Part shown: positions 29,548 to 41,881 of the stretch, one piece after another
Layout of the letters: the number at the start of each line of letters is the position of its first letter
Position numbering within the stretch: position 1 is the stretch's first letter
Assembly (NCBI RefSeq): GCF_910596095.1
Contig: NC_056550.1
Location: forward strand, 13,193,501-13,257,500
Direction of reading: 5' to 3'
Source: Thunnus maccoyii
Taxonomy: Eukaryota; Chordata; Actinopteri; Scombriformes; Scombridae
Length of the DNA: 64,000 nt
The notes under the pieces: model-generated
The model's database searches: none
What the model was told of the DNA's origin: nothing
What the model saw: the letters and a program-made list of their open reading frames with translations, nothing else
Program-made: the position numbers and the translations under genes

Positions 29548-32500
29548 TCAGTACTGTGGGTTTCTTCCATTTCCACCTAGAAGAAACAAACTGCATTAAG
29601 GCTAAGAAAACCTGCTTCCATCTGTTGGTGTTGCACACTCGGCAAGTATAAAATGAGTGAGTACAGTAGGAACCTTTGTACAATGATATCAGTTCCCTAA
29701 AAACCATTATGGCAGGATCTGAATGTGTATGACACCATCCAGTGGTAGCAGATGGCGTCACACATACATGCAGTTACATTACAGGACCATTGGAAGATCC
29801 CTTCGTAATGCACTAACAATGTTAGTGATAGGGGACTAAATCCACAGTCCTCCTGTGCACAAATGTATTTAAAAGGTTATCTGAAGCTAATATGAAGCTT
29901 CACATGCTCCAAATGAGTCAAGTCGATATCTTTCAACATTAGACCAGTATGAACAGAGGGAGTAATTACAGCGAGGAAAACCTCTTTCAGTGTTCACATG
30001 GACACCTGACTGTTTTACAGCACCTGAAAAACTTTGATCCAATCCTTAAAAATCACATGACACAAAGTCAAGTTGCACTAGATTACTCTTTGAGGTTTTA
30101 TTGGGATAAGAGCATTAGTTTTTGTCATTATAGACAGAAATATCAATATTCGGCCAATTGCAGATGATAATTTTATCTGCACGGATGTTTGGTCTGAACC
30201 AGAGATTGAAGACACTCTTCTCACATGCTTACACAAACAAGACTACACTGATTTTACTGTAGTCTTTGGAATGACTGCCTTCATTTTCTCAGCAATCTGC
30301 ACCACATTATCACCATCAGCAATAATGGAGCAAGAGGATGAAGTTGAGAATCTCACCCTTTGATTTTCCAGGCTTGCCACAGTATCCGTTGTAGGCCTCC
30401 TGCTGACTGCCGTGCTTTTCTGTCGACCAAGAAAGAAATAATGCTGTTAAAAACTGTTTTCTTAATCAGATTCTGAAGGTCATGGGACCTTACATGATCA
30501 CACCATTTTTAGCCAGAGTCAGAACTATTTTGGTTATTTCCCCATTAGAGATTTCTGTATGTTTTTTGTCTATGCTCTATCTGGTTTGAGGTCAGGGGTT
30601 TTCCGCTGGAAAAAAGGTGATATCACATACTTCTGTCCACTAATCAGAATTTAGCAACACTTGAATCAAAATCTTATGTTTACTCACAGTCAGTTATACC
30701 AGATCAAACCATAGCCACACATTCCCAAAGAAGATGATTTTTTTATATTGTTAAACTTTTGTTTTGTCGCTTATTTAGTCATGAATACTGGATTTAATGT
30801 TGTAGAGACACATTTAACATTTGATGCCAAGTTTTCAGGTGTTTAAGACTGATCATTAACATGAACATCTCATAGGACAGCACACTGACATTTGTACTGG
30901 AAAATGACAACATGTACACTTTGTTTTGACAACTTGCACACATTTGGCACTCTGATTTTAAACCACATATATTACCTTGACGTTTGTTCCTCCACTGACC
31001 ATGCCTCCTGTGGTTTTTCTGCATGTGTCCATTTATGAAGAATCCCTCAGCCTTGCCATTGCTGTCTTTCTTCATATCTATGAGACAAGTAACGGTTAAG
31101 GCACTACACATTTACAAAGCTTTTCCTAAGAGGAAAAAGGGCACAGCTAAATTTTTAATATTGTTGAATTAAGCTGCAGATAACCTGAATATTTAAAAAG
31201 GTGTTTTCCATTTGGTCCCATGTTGGTTTTCAACTCCTCACATGAGCATTTCGGCTCCTGTAATTCAGAACATTGGATGCCACAGTCCACCAAATGTCCC
31301 TTGGATGGAGACACTTCGACTATTTTCTGATGAGCCACAGGGATGCATAGTTGCTCGTTTCTCACCTGACCATCTTCTTCATTCCCATATACTCCATCCT
31401 CCACCCTCATGTCCACTGTGTTATCAGAGTGGCATGTAGACAGGATTTTCTTCCCTGCTGCAGAGTTTGAGACAAGAGTTTCTTCTTGCTCAGGAGAGCA
31501 GGGGCTTTTCACCTGCTGCTCAGTTACAATATGAGATTCCTGGTTTGGGCTTTTATAGGGGCTTTTCACTTGCTGCTCAGTTACAATATAAGATTCCTGG
31601 TTTGGGCTTTGATTAGCCTCAGGTTCAGAAGACCTATTTTCACCAACATCCTCTTCAGTTGGGGTAGATAAGTGGTTTTTACTCAGGCAAGTTGAGAAAG
31701 CCAAGGGGTCCTTTTCAGAAGGAGCAACACTCTGGCCTTGCTTTGACAGTCCTCTCATGAGGTCATCAGAGTCATCAATTTCACTCTCCATTTCTGGCAT
31801 CTTTGGTAGGCTTAGCTTCTCAGCTGGGGTACTAAATATAGAAGAAAACCTCCGACTGCGCCTCCTTTCTGTACTAGCTTTGATAATTAGGTTGTCATTT
31901 TGAGGTGACAGTTGGCCATTTTTAGCTTCCTCTGTCATCTCAACAATTGCTTCAGACTCAAACATGCCATTTTGCGTCAGCCAATCCTTAGTGGGGACAA
32001 AGGGGGCTAGAGACTCCACAGACCACACAGACTCATTCATGTTTCTCTTCATCTGACCACTACTTAAAGACATTTGATAAGGAATGATCTCTGTGGTGTC
32101 TTCATGTGGATTTGTCTCACTGTCATTTTCTAGCTCACAGTCAGGGAGCTTCTGGGATTTGTTTAGTGAATGCAGCAGTTCATCATTGTAGGGTAAGCTA
32201 TGCTGTACAGAACCAACCAATCCCACTGGATCATTTTCTATTTTGGACTCTGAGAGGAGCTCATCTAGAGCAAAAGGCAATTTGAGGATCTTGAAAACAA
32301 GTTCACTGTCCGTAGAACTTAAGATCCCGTCAGCATCAGCCACCAATGGACCATTATTTGTCTCAGTCGGACTCTGGTAAACACACTTTTCATGCTCTAC
32401 TTCAGAAGACAGCAGCTGGTCTTCATTCTGAGACAGCACCTTGTCTGCCATTTTCAGTATGGCCGCTTGTGGTGTGCCACCTCCCCAACTCATCAGAATG

Positions 32501-34036
32501 TCAGGAACAGAGACACGTCTCTCTTTGACAACTTCGTCCTCTCGTTGAGAAGAGTTACACACAGGAGTCATACTGCCTGTAGAACTCACTGACCACATAT
32601 TGCAGTGAGCGTTTCTGTAAGAGACTAAATTCTCCTGACCTACACTGTCTTTACACCTATTCTGTGTTTCTACAGTTGCTCTGATACAAGGTTGGACAGT
32701 CTTCATTCCTGTAGGATGTAGGATGTTGAAGCAATGTTTAACTGAGCTACTTGTGCATGTCCTGTCAACCTGGAAATCTTTCTTCTTTTGTCTGCTGGGT
32801 AAGCTATAATTCTTAACCTCAGGAGATCCTTGTTTTTGTAAGCAGGAGTGTGAGGAAGATGGAGAGCTTGAGGGAGATCCTTGTTTTTGTAAGCTGGAGC
32901 GCGAGGAGGATAAAGAGCTTAAGGCAGCTCCATGTCCAGAATCTGAGCTGATGAGTGGGCTTCCTCCACCATAACCATCTCCACCTCTCTGTGGGGGTTC
33001 TGTTTGGACCTCAGAATTCACAGTTTCTCTAACAGGGAAAGAATGAGGCTGGCGAATTCTGCGGGTCTGGTTTGGGTTCTGGTAGGGTGCGTTGGAAGCG
33101 TGGACCTGGGGGTGGAGCAAGAGTCTGTAGTCGACTGGTGGGATGTGAGGGTGGGGCAGGATGTAGGCTGGAGCCTCCATGTAGGGGGGAGGAGGGAATG
33201 GGGGCATGACCATACCATAGCCTGAGAGGTAGGAAAAAAAAAATACTGGTCAAATGAACTGAGATGATGGTTCCAGTTTCATAATTCCCAATGAGAACAA
33301 ACAGGGATAATGAAGACCATAAGTATTACCTTACAATATCTGCTGTATATGTATGTTTTATATATGTACAGATGAATAAATTAAAGCTTGAACCTTTGTG
33401 AAGCTGTGTTCAAGTTTTGAGCATGGGGATTCATCTGACCTTGGGAAATTGCTGAGGTCTGGGAAAACGACAATCGTAAAGTCTGACAGGTCAAGAGACA
33501 CAAGCAATCAGACAAATTATATTACTCTTTTCATTGGCTGGCAAAAAAGGTAAGGTAAGCTGACATGTTGCTAATCTCTCATAGAGGAAAACTACAGTAA
33601 GTCCAGTAAGTCATGACATTATTACTGAAAGGAATGGCTGAATGAGACCTAAATTGTGGTTATGCACCTTTAAAAGTTGATAACAGTTTTGAAAACCTTC
33701 ACGAAAAAATTTCACAAGTAACATATGTCAGGGCTATTGTATTGGATGATTATGTTGCACAGGTGTTCATGTTATTGTGCCAACATTTAAAATGGAAAAA
33801 AACTAACAAGACTCACCCATGCCTGGGAAGCCAGCAAAGGGGTTATAGGAGAAGGGCATGGGCCACTGGTAGTGAAGGAAAGGGGGTGGATGTGGAGCAT
33901 GGACGTAGAAGACAGGCTGGGCAGATACGTGGTGCTGAGGATGGGATGATGGTCCTGGGTTCTGGTTGGTGCCATTCCCTCCATCCGGTCCTGGATGAAC
34001 TGGTGGAGGTCTGCCAACAGCTGCTGTTGCTGCCAT
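29548..34036 (-). CDS. buc: Bucky ball family protein, five coding exons
   Basis: Bucky ball is a largely disordered, prion-like protein that assembles the Balbiani body in oocytes and gathers germ plasm in fish and frogs (Velo1). Coding exons: 34036-33817, 33221-31242, 31077-30976, 30419-30357 and 29576-29548. Phases close exactly, giving 797 aa; zebrafish Buc is 639 aa from memory. The N-terminal aromatic/proline block (VFYVHAPHPPPFLHYQWPMP, then AGFPGMGYGMVMPP, PPPPYMEAPAY) and RETVNSEVQTEP match the BUVE region. The rest is low-complexity and acidic, and the tail is basic and Gly/Asn-rich (HRRHGQWRNKRQ, GKSKGGNGRNPQY). The ATG follows acceptor CTCTGTAG, so a noncoding exon lies upstream; donor AACAAG/GTAAAG at 35293 is a candidate. 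Several Buc paralogues exist in fish and I cannot say which this is. Confidence 0.85.
31502..31615 (-). repeat. In-frame 57-bp tandem repeat in bucky ball
   Basis: Two near-identical 57-base units encode 19 residues each, SPNQESYIVTEQQVKSPYK and SPNQESHIVTEQQVKSPCS. The few differences suggest a recent local duplication. Confidence 0.9.
32822..32923 (-). repeat. In-frame 51-bp tandem repeat in bucky ball
   Basis: Two units of about 51 bases encode LQKQGSP followed by a Ser-rich stretch (SSSPSSSHSC), then LQKQGSP again. Confidence 0.8.
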
Positions 34037-34043
34037 ATTCAAC

Positions 34044-36199
34044 CTACAGAGGTGAAGGAGGGACTGTTAGACATACTGCAGTGATAGGAGCAGTGTAAAT
34101 CTTAACTTCAGTGTACCAAATATTTTGTAACACACATTTTGACTGCAGTATGTGTTATTTGAAGTGTTAAAGGCATCTTCCACTGGTCCCACAGGCCATT
34201 CATGTGCAAAGTAATACTGTGGCAAATTAATTACTGTAATACATTGTTTCATCCAAGGACACATGTCAGTTTTACGTATTCAGATTATCAATAGTGCTAG
34301 AAATAAAGAAATCAGGTCGACAGCTAGGATTTTAGAAATACTGAGTCTAAAGTCACCCAGCAGGACCCTACCCACCCAAGATATTTTTGACAAGCCCACA
34401 ACCAAAGTCTATATCTGTGGCACTCAGTGGTTCCTACTGATGGCATAAAAGAAAAGCACAAATATATAGTTTTATTTATTTATTTTCAAAAAAGGTTCAG
34501 CAAGAACAGCTGGCCACTGTAGTTTTTAGCAAATGTTACTCGACCAGGAGCAAATTGTGCATTTATTGGGGACTGTTTTTTAACAGCGGTTTAATCCACA
34601 TTTGGTGCTCTAGTGAGCATTTGCAACAGCAGGATGGTGTTCATGGGATTGGCTCAAAAGAAACTACAGCACTGCGTTTATGGTAATGAAGGAACATGTC
34701 ACAGTGCAACGATGTGGGTCATTGATGCGTTTTGGAAAGCAATGGAGCTTTATGGCACAGATATCAGGTTTTGGATATACACACAATACTAGTTAGAATC
34801 AGTGCAATCTATCTACTACAACCAATTGAAAGTGAAGTCATTATGTTATCTTTATTTCATTATGATGCCAAAGTGCTTAATCGTCACATGTTTTAAGTGA
34901 TGAAAAAAAGATACAGGGTGTGCTTATCAATCTGCCATGGTATCTAAAAACAGCTGTAGACTGTTTAAAGGTGATTCATGTTTATAATAGACTGTATTGA
35001 ACAAAATAACAATAATCAAAGCAATAAGAGCACTTACAATTTGACATCTCAGGCTCAGATTTAATTCAGCTATACAAGTGTAATATCAATAGTTGCCAGG
35101 CAGATGTTGACTGTATCAAATGCTTCGAAACAGTGAACCATTTTCAATGCAGTTGTTTCATATTGATTCTGTGCTTCAGGGAGCTTCATTTCCCCTTCAC
35201 TAGCTGCCACCACCCAAAGATCAAGCTTCTAAAGCCTTAAGATGCTTTTTTCATTTTGTCTTTCATGATCAAAAAAAGTACAGTCACTTTACCTTGTTAA
35301 GAACTTGGAGATGAAAAACACAGAACACAAGTGATTAAAAGTGTGCAGCAGACACACCTGAGTTTAAGTAGCTGCTGATCAGACAAGTCTGTGCACCATC
35401 AGCTAATTTGGGTTGAAGCCAATCAGAAGTGAACACTGAGGTCCTGCTGGACTGAATGTCAGTATGCCATCAGAACACTAGATGGAGCCAGACTCCAATC
35501 AAACAAAATTAGTCTTTACTGGCTGTTCAGAAAACTACTTTAGATTTTAATCTCAGTCAGAAATCTGTCTGGATTGTAGCTGCAAGCTCTTTCACTGTCA
35601 CAGTTGTGTAGCTCTATTCAGTAACTTCACATGTTGTCAAAACTCTACTCTTTCTATTTTACCATGCAATCAGATAGCAAACTTGGTTGAGGGGACAAAC
35701 TGAGAGGAGAAAATTCGACTAATAAGAGCACGCAGATCTTATATCGGCCATAGACCCCTGGTTTCAGCCTCAATTACCCAATCTGACGCCACACAGGTAC
35801 GCCACTGTTTAGCTCGGTCCGCCAGCGGACCTAGGGTTGATCTTGTCGCAGTGCTGGGCTGATCAGGCATAGTGGGTTGCGCAGCTGCACCACTCATTTG
35901 CCTACTACAGCAGACAGGCTGGCCGCTGCACCACAAGTTTGATTATTGCTCCCCCTTGTGGTGTTATTTGATGCTGCACAGCCCTGTTGCGTTCCTCTCT
36001 TATTTTCACAGTTTTCATTGTTTTTATTAATAAATGTGGTTGCGCCCTCACATTTGGGTCTGGATGCACGCCAGAAAATATTTTTATACATGATTTTACC
36101 AGGGGGGAGGGACACTACTGTGTTGGGCACTGGTGAGTGCTTGTATGACTCAGCTGGGGCTCCACAGACCATTCTGCAAGTCTGACCTTCATCTTTGCA
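34044..36199. other. Upstream of bucky ball, no gene seen
   Basis: Contains the first intron and probable promoter of bucky ball; a donor-like AACAAG/GTAAAG at 35293 (minus strand) may end its noncoding first exon. From about 35700 the sequence changes to GC-richer repeat-like DNA leading into the fossil element at 36.2 kb. Confidence 0.4.
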
Positions 36200-37130
36200 T
36201 GATCATGAACTGTGAGTGCCGACATGGCCTCTGCACAGCTTTTGTAGGGCCTGGAATATGCCCTCTCTAACTTGCTCAGGAACAGGGGGGGGCAGGTGTC
36301 TGGCTGAGCCTGCCATCCCCCTCTGGTAACAGCACACTAGGTAGCGCGTCTCTTCTTCCCAGCCCCCAGAGTGACAGGAGCGGTGGCTTGGTCTCCTTGC
36401 GTCACACTGGCAGCAAAGGGTTTCTGATCCCAGGAGCCTGCCTGGCACTGGGGCTGACATTTGCGGATGCGGTAACCTTGTTGAGGCATTGCTTGGGCAA
36501 ACGTCTGCCAAGGTGCAGTGGAGGAAGGAGGTGGCACTTTTCTGGGGAGACACATCTTCTCTCTTCTTTTCCTTGCAACATCTTTGCATGGTGGCTGCCA
36601 CTGGATCAAATAAGCCTTTCCGGTCCACAGGGACGTCAAGGAGTTGAGTCTTCTCATTCTGAGAAAGACTGGATAGGTTTAGCCTTCTAGCTCTCTATTG
36701 AGCAACCATCAGGGCCATGGCTCTTCCGGAGGCCTGGACAGCACACTTGTGAAGGCACAGACAGAGGTCTGTCACCACGTGTACCTTGTCCCACAGTCCA
36801 GAACCGACTCTTTATACATCCATGGTAGCGATATGTGGTGGTCTCAGTGAGGACTTCTGGCCGAGCAATGCCAAGATTTGCAGCCGCTCTCTTGTGGCCA
36901 TCATGCAGGTCCATACCAGACCTACCAGAGATCCCCTAAACACAACACCCACAGCCATTGGCTTTGCAACTGGTGGGAGGAGAAAGGGTTCATCACCATC
37001 CTCTTCATCTTCTTCAGAGACAAGGCTAATGGACTCGTCCCCTGAGTCGTCCACTGCCACATCAACGTGCGACATCAGCATGCCATCAGACTGGCCTCAA
37101 GCTCATCAGGGTTGGTAAGCAGGGCGACGG
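36200..37130 (-). mobile_element. DIRS-like retrotransposon fossil, gag-region fragment
   Basis: Minus-strand reading shows a stretch resembling the gag-like protein of fish DIRS (tyrosine-recombinase) retrotransposons: an acidic SLVSEEDEED block, then a downstream region around CLPRKVPPP. Base composition is richer in GC than the neighbours. It is broken in several places and clearly old. No other part of the element was recognised. The family call rests on memory of similar fish elements. Confidence 0.35.
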
Positions 37131-37808
37131 CGTTGAGCTGTTCACTCCAGCTGTGGACTCTCTGCTAACTCCTGTGGCGGGGGGTTGGCCATCCCCATCA
37201 TAGGATCCGCCAACAGGCTTGGTGTGCTAGCCTGTGTCAGTGAGATTTGAAGGGGGGACTTGCACAATGCTCACAGGTAGCTGGGGATGCTAGCACGGCC
37301 CTAGACAAGCAGCACATGCAGAATGGGTGTTAATATATAATGGGTGTTAATATATAGTGTGAACAAAATAACTATCCTAACCTGACAGTAATTCTACCTG
37401 GCTATTTTTGGTTGATGCCAATAAACCATAAGGAAGTAGCTAGCTAGCATGACTATCTCTGCTCAGATCCTGACCCAGTGAAGGTACGCTGATGGAAGTG
37501 ATTTTCCACTTCTTCCCATTACACCGTCTAAGCCTCCTGCAATTAAACAGAGAAGAGTTGAAGACATTGAGACAACTACCATTCTCTCCCAGTTCTCGTC
37601 TTTCTCTCTGCTCATAAACAGCAGATCGGATCCCCTGGAAACAATGGTCAGTGACAACTCCAATGTGATTGCAGAAGTGAAAGAAGCAGTCAAGGAAAAC
37701 ACTAGGCAGATTGCAGGCATTAAAGAATCGTTTGATTCTGTTTGTGCTGAGATAAACTGTGTGAGGCAGGAGGGCAGGAGTTCCTCAGTGACATCCCCTG
37801 GCCAGACA

Positions 37809-37811
37809 AAA

Positions 37812-37881
<70 letters not shown>
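37809..37881. repeat. (ATG)n(ATA)n microsatellite
   Basis: Compound triplet repeat. Its length differs from the right copy, making it one of the few differences between the two duplicates. Confidence 0.95.
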
Positions 37882-37885
<4 letters not shown>

Positions 37886-38109
37886 AGGAAGCATTTTTAA
37901 ATAAACCTGTCTGTGGTTAACTTGGATTATTTCACAAGAAGACAGTTTTAGCTTCAGGAGCTAACAGCGCACTGACCTGATGGAGGAAATCTCTCCATCT
38001 GTGACTGTCCACAGGAGGAAACACTGCTGGCAGCCACAAAAACAACAGAAATCCTCTTCACATTTCATCCTGTAGCTCTTTAACTCTCCGGCTGTCTGTT
38101 CCTGCCGTT

Positions 38110-39330
38110 ATCAGCTGGTAAAATCTTGTCTTGAAATGTTAAATCGTGGTGTAACCAGAGCTCCACCGTTACTGAACCTGTTCACTGTGGAGCAGAGCTG
38201 CGGTCCACTGCTACAAGGGGAAGCATGTACAAGGAGAAAAGAAAAGGACCAAAAATTGAACCCTGGGGCACACCACAAGTCAATGGAGCATTTGAGGAAA
38301 CAGTCATCAATAGCCACAGAAAAAGTCCTATCTGACAAATAAGAGGAAAACCAATCAAGGGCAGTCCCAGTAATACCAACCTATTGCTGAAGCCTACTAA
38401 GGAGAATAGAGTGGTCAACAGTGTCAAAGGCAGCACTTAAGTCAAGCAGCAACAGAACCCAACACTCCCCAGCATCCGCACACATTAGGATATCATTTGA
38501 AACCTTGAGAAGAGCAGTTTCAGTACTGTGCCTCAGACAAAAACCAGACTGGAACATATCAAAGATATCATTATTGTCAAAGACATGTAGGAGTTGCTTA
38601 CAAACTGTTTTCTCTAAGACTTTGGAAATGAAAGGAAGTTTGGATATAGGTCTATAGGTACTGGGAAGTAATGAGTCAAGACTTGATTTTTTTACGAGTG
38701 GCTAACAGCATAACAGCATATTTAAAGTAATCATGTACACAGCCATAGCTAAGGGAGCTACTCACAACGGAGAGTATGATTGGGCCTAAGCAGCTGAAAA
38801 CATCTTTAAAAAGAAAGGTTGGAACAATGTCAAGAGGACTAGATGAGGGACGTCTTTGGGAGACAATGGCTGAGATTTTTTCCAAATAAATTGTGTTAAT
38901 CTGGCTCAAAAGAGAAACATCGACCAGGCGGTCAATCCTAGGGGTACAAGAAGGCAATATCTTAGACCTTATGTCAGTAACCTTATCCACAAAGAATGAT
39001 AGAAACATTTCAGTTGTCATCGGCAAAATTTTATTGACTTCAGCTCTCTTAACAATACATTCAAAATAAACTGGATCAAACCAGATCTCAAAAAACCTAC
39101 TTCTATCTGGAATTTCATCGCAACCAGCATAAGATGCATTACCACCACCTGCTGGAGTCACTAATGTGTCTTGAAAACCACAAAAAAGAACCACATTTGC
39201 CTTGGAGGACACTGGTCTTCCATGGTTGAGATCTGCCATCTTCTCTGCAGCCAGGTCCCCCCTCACTTTTTTGGTTCCCCTTTTGTTGTTTGTTGTTGTT
39301 GTTGTTATTGTTGTTTTAAATAAATACAAT
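38110..39330 (-). mobile_element. LINE reverse-transcriptase fragment, left copy
   Basis: Minus-strand reading, with frame changes, gives FFVDKVTDIRSKI, LDIVPTFLFKDVFSCLGP, then [29 protein letters not shown] and [21 protein letters not shown]. These are reverse-transcriptase motifs of a CR1/L2-type non-LTR element. It stops before the YADD motif, so the catalytic half and 3' end are absent. Confidence 0.75.
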
Positions 39331-39529
39331 TTTTAAAAAGTAAAATTAAAACAAAAAGCTTTGATAATATATACAAGTTTAAAGTTTGTATACAATTTTT
39401 GACAGTCAACATGCATTATTGACAGCAAAATATCAAGTCACAGGGACCAAAAGGATTTTCTCTATGCTTTTGTTATTAAACATAACCAAGAAAAATGCTG
39501 ACTGTTAAGGTATTTCAGGAGGCCTTTAT

Positions 39530-40042
39530 TTATTCTTTTTTCTTGCCAGCAGTCATCTTAGCATGAACTGCAAAGGTCTCTGCCACTAATAAGGGGAAGA
39601 TTATGGTAGCATCTCCAAACACCTGGAAAGACAGAACAAGATGTATATTAAAAATCAGAGAGCAAAACATCGTTGGATATCAATCCCTCTTATTAGGCTT
39701 GATTGTTATTGATTAAGATGAAGATATCATGAATGAACAAGGTTTAGTGCACCTAACCTAATTGACATAAATGGTGCTTGTGATATTTGTTTTTAATAAA
39801 ACGTAATAGAGTCTTGCTTCCACTATTAACATAATATAACATAATATATACCTTCACAGGTTTAGCATCTGCTGTGATCTTGCCCCAGGACACTGCCTCA
39901 TCAGGTCTGGCCCCAGAGTCACAACCATCAAACTCCTGCGCCGTGTTCACATATACTGCATAGTTAGCGCCATCTCTCTGGAAGGAGACAAAGTGGTGCA
40001 TCAAAACAGCAAACTGAGCAAAGGAAACAGCTTGATACAGTA

Positions 40043-40086
<44 letters not shown>

Positions 40087-40471
40087 TGTCCTGGGGACAA
40101 ATCTCTTTGGCTGAGCTACCCAAATAAACTCAAAATATGGGAAACACTGAACACCTCAAACTCAACATGCAAAATACTGACCCAGGAATTGGCGTTGCAT
40201 ATGTGGTGTTTGGCTACACCTCCTCCCAGCGTGATCATCCCTGTGCTGTTAGCAGCCACTACGAGGTTGTTCAACTTTGAAATGTCTGAAATAAAATGCA
40301 ATATGCATGACCAACTTACAGCACTGCAAGACAAATTAAGAAAGCATCAATGAAGACTCTTTTACCTTCAATTATGTCCAAAATCAAGCCAGGATTCTCA
40401 ATTGAGAAAAGGTAGAACATATCTCCCAGAGCACCGTCTGTCAGGGCAGGGCTGAACACTGGGATGTTATT
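39530..40471 (-). pseudogene. Extra copy of the last four exons of the dhps paralogue
   Basis: Exons at 40471-40366, 40285-40182, 39977-39852 and 39622-39530 repeat those at 44239-43302 with identical coding sequence, splice sites and stop as far as I can read. They lie downstream of the nearer set, so the gene needs only one. They could be dead weight, an alternative 3' end reached by skipping the near set, or an assembly artefact. No start codon or first five exons accompany them. Confidence 0.85.
40045..40083. repeat. (TG)n microsatellite, left copy
   Basis: Lies in the intron between the third- and second-last exons of the extra exon set. It is four bases longer than its counterpart at 43818. 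Confidence 0.95.
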
Positions 40472-41040
40472 CTGAAACAGACACCAACCATTATTCGGAT
40501 CTCGTATAATAAAACGTAGTCTGTTTGTAGGTTCACATGCCTGTTCACAAATCATATATGTTTTGGCTTGTGAACACTCAATCTTTCTCATATTGACAGT
40601 CCCAACCTACAAATAAGCCTCACTACCTGGGTAGAAAATATGCCAGACAAAGAAAATAGAGAACTCTATATGCCATAGTACACAGTAATATGATCCCCAC
40701 TAGTGGCTAGAGGATACAAACACAAGAAAGCTGGTATGCTGCTGATAGCGACAAACTCTTGTTGAGAACATAATGGACAATGAATACTACCTGAAGCACT
40801 TTGGTTTAGTTCCTGTCTCAGTTTATATGTTAATCTAAATTAACTGAAACCAATACTGAGCTCAGTGCTTGGTTTGGCGACAGATTGGAGGACCTGGATC
40901 CGTTCCTACCACCCAGTCGAAGGAATTGACAGACGAGAAGAAGACGAGAGGAGCTCGTCAGGGTACAGGTAGGCCTGCATTCTCTCTTGTTCGTTGGCAA
41001 GCAAGGCACTCAGTATATGTTGTAGCCTGCGGCCACTATA

Positions 41041-41074
41041 GCTGCAAGACTTAGTGCCAATTAAGTCTTGCAGC
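41041..41074. other. Fold-back sequence at the duplication joint
   Basis: A perfect 13-base inverted repeat, GCTGCAAGACTTA and TAAGTCTTGCAGC, with an 8-base loop, sits where the two copies meet. The eight bases 41065-41072 belong to neither copy: they are the reverse complement of sequence just before the break. This is the mark of templated insertion during end joining or replication restart. Confidence 0.85.
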
Positions 41075-41586
41075 CCTAGACAAGCAGCACATGCAGAATG
41101 GGTGTTAATATATAATGGGTGTTAATATATAGTGTGAACAAAATAACTATCCTAACCTGACAGTAATTCTACCTGGCTATTTTTGGTTGATGCCAATAAA
41201 CCATAAGGAAGTAGCTAGCTAGCATGACTATCTCTGCTCAGATCCTGACCCAGTGAAGGTACGCTGATGGAAGTGATTTTCCACTTCTTCCCATTACACC
41301 GTCTAAGCCTCCTGCAATTAAACAGAGAAGAGTTGAAGACATTGAGACAACTACCATTCTCTCCCAGTTCTCGTCTTTCTCTCTGCTCATAAACAGCAGA
41401 TCGGATCCCCTGGAAACGATGGTCAGTGACAACTCCAATGTGATTGCAGAAGTGAAAGAAGCAGTCAAGGAAAACACTAGGCAGATTGCAGGCATTAAAG
41501 AATCGTTTGATTCTGTTTGTGCTGAGATAAACTGTGTGAGGCAGGAGGGCAGGAGTTCCTCAGTGACATCCCCTGGCCAGACAAAA

Positions 41587-41610
41587 ATGATGATGATGAT
41601 GATGATGATG

Positions 41611-41654
<44 letters not shown>
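41587..41654. repeat. (ATG)n(ATA)n microsatellite, right copy
   Basis: Counterpart of 37809-37881 with fewer ATG units and a slightly different ATA count. Confidence 0.95.
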
Positions 41655-41657
<3 letters not shown>

Positions 41658-41881
41658 AGGAAGCATTTTTAAATAAACCTGTCTGTGGTTAACTTGGATT
41701 ATTTCACAAGAAGACAGTTTTAGCTTCAGGAGCTAACAGCGCACTGACCTGATGGAGGAAATCTCTCCATCTGTGACTGTCCACAGGAGGAAACACTGCT
41801 GGCAGCCACAAAAACAACAGAAATCCTCTTCACATTTCATCCTGTAGCTCTTTAACTCTCCGGCTGTCTGTTCCTGCCGTT

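Larger units (their letters stand above)
37298..41064. repeat. Direct tandem duplication, left copy (about 3.77 kb)
   Basis: Matches 41073-44832 almost base for base at an offset of 3768-3775. The differences seen are microsatellite lengths (ATG/ATA and TG tracts) and at least one substitution (A at 37643, G at 41418). It holds a short plus-strand frame with a coiled-coil-like stretch (KEAVKENTRQIAGIKESFD; perhaps a LINE ORF1 remnant), a LINE fragment, and four exons of the dhps paralogue. Confidence 0.95.

Noticed and set aside
36812-37118. Host gene with acidic Ser-rich product
   Set aside because: Fits an old DIRS-like fossil better than a host gene; no exon structure or conserved host domain.
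37463-37894. Minus-strand open frame with a long isoleucine run
   Set aside because: It is the ATT/ATA microsatellite read as protein; the same shadow appears at 41238-41666.
39530-40471. A third complete dhps gene
   Set aside because: Only the last four exons are present; the first five have no second copy.
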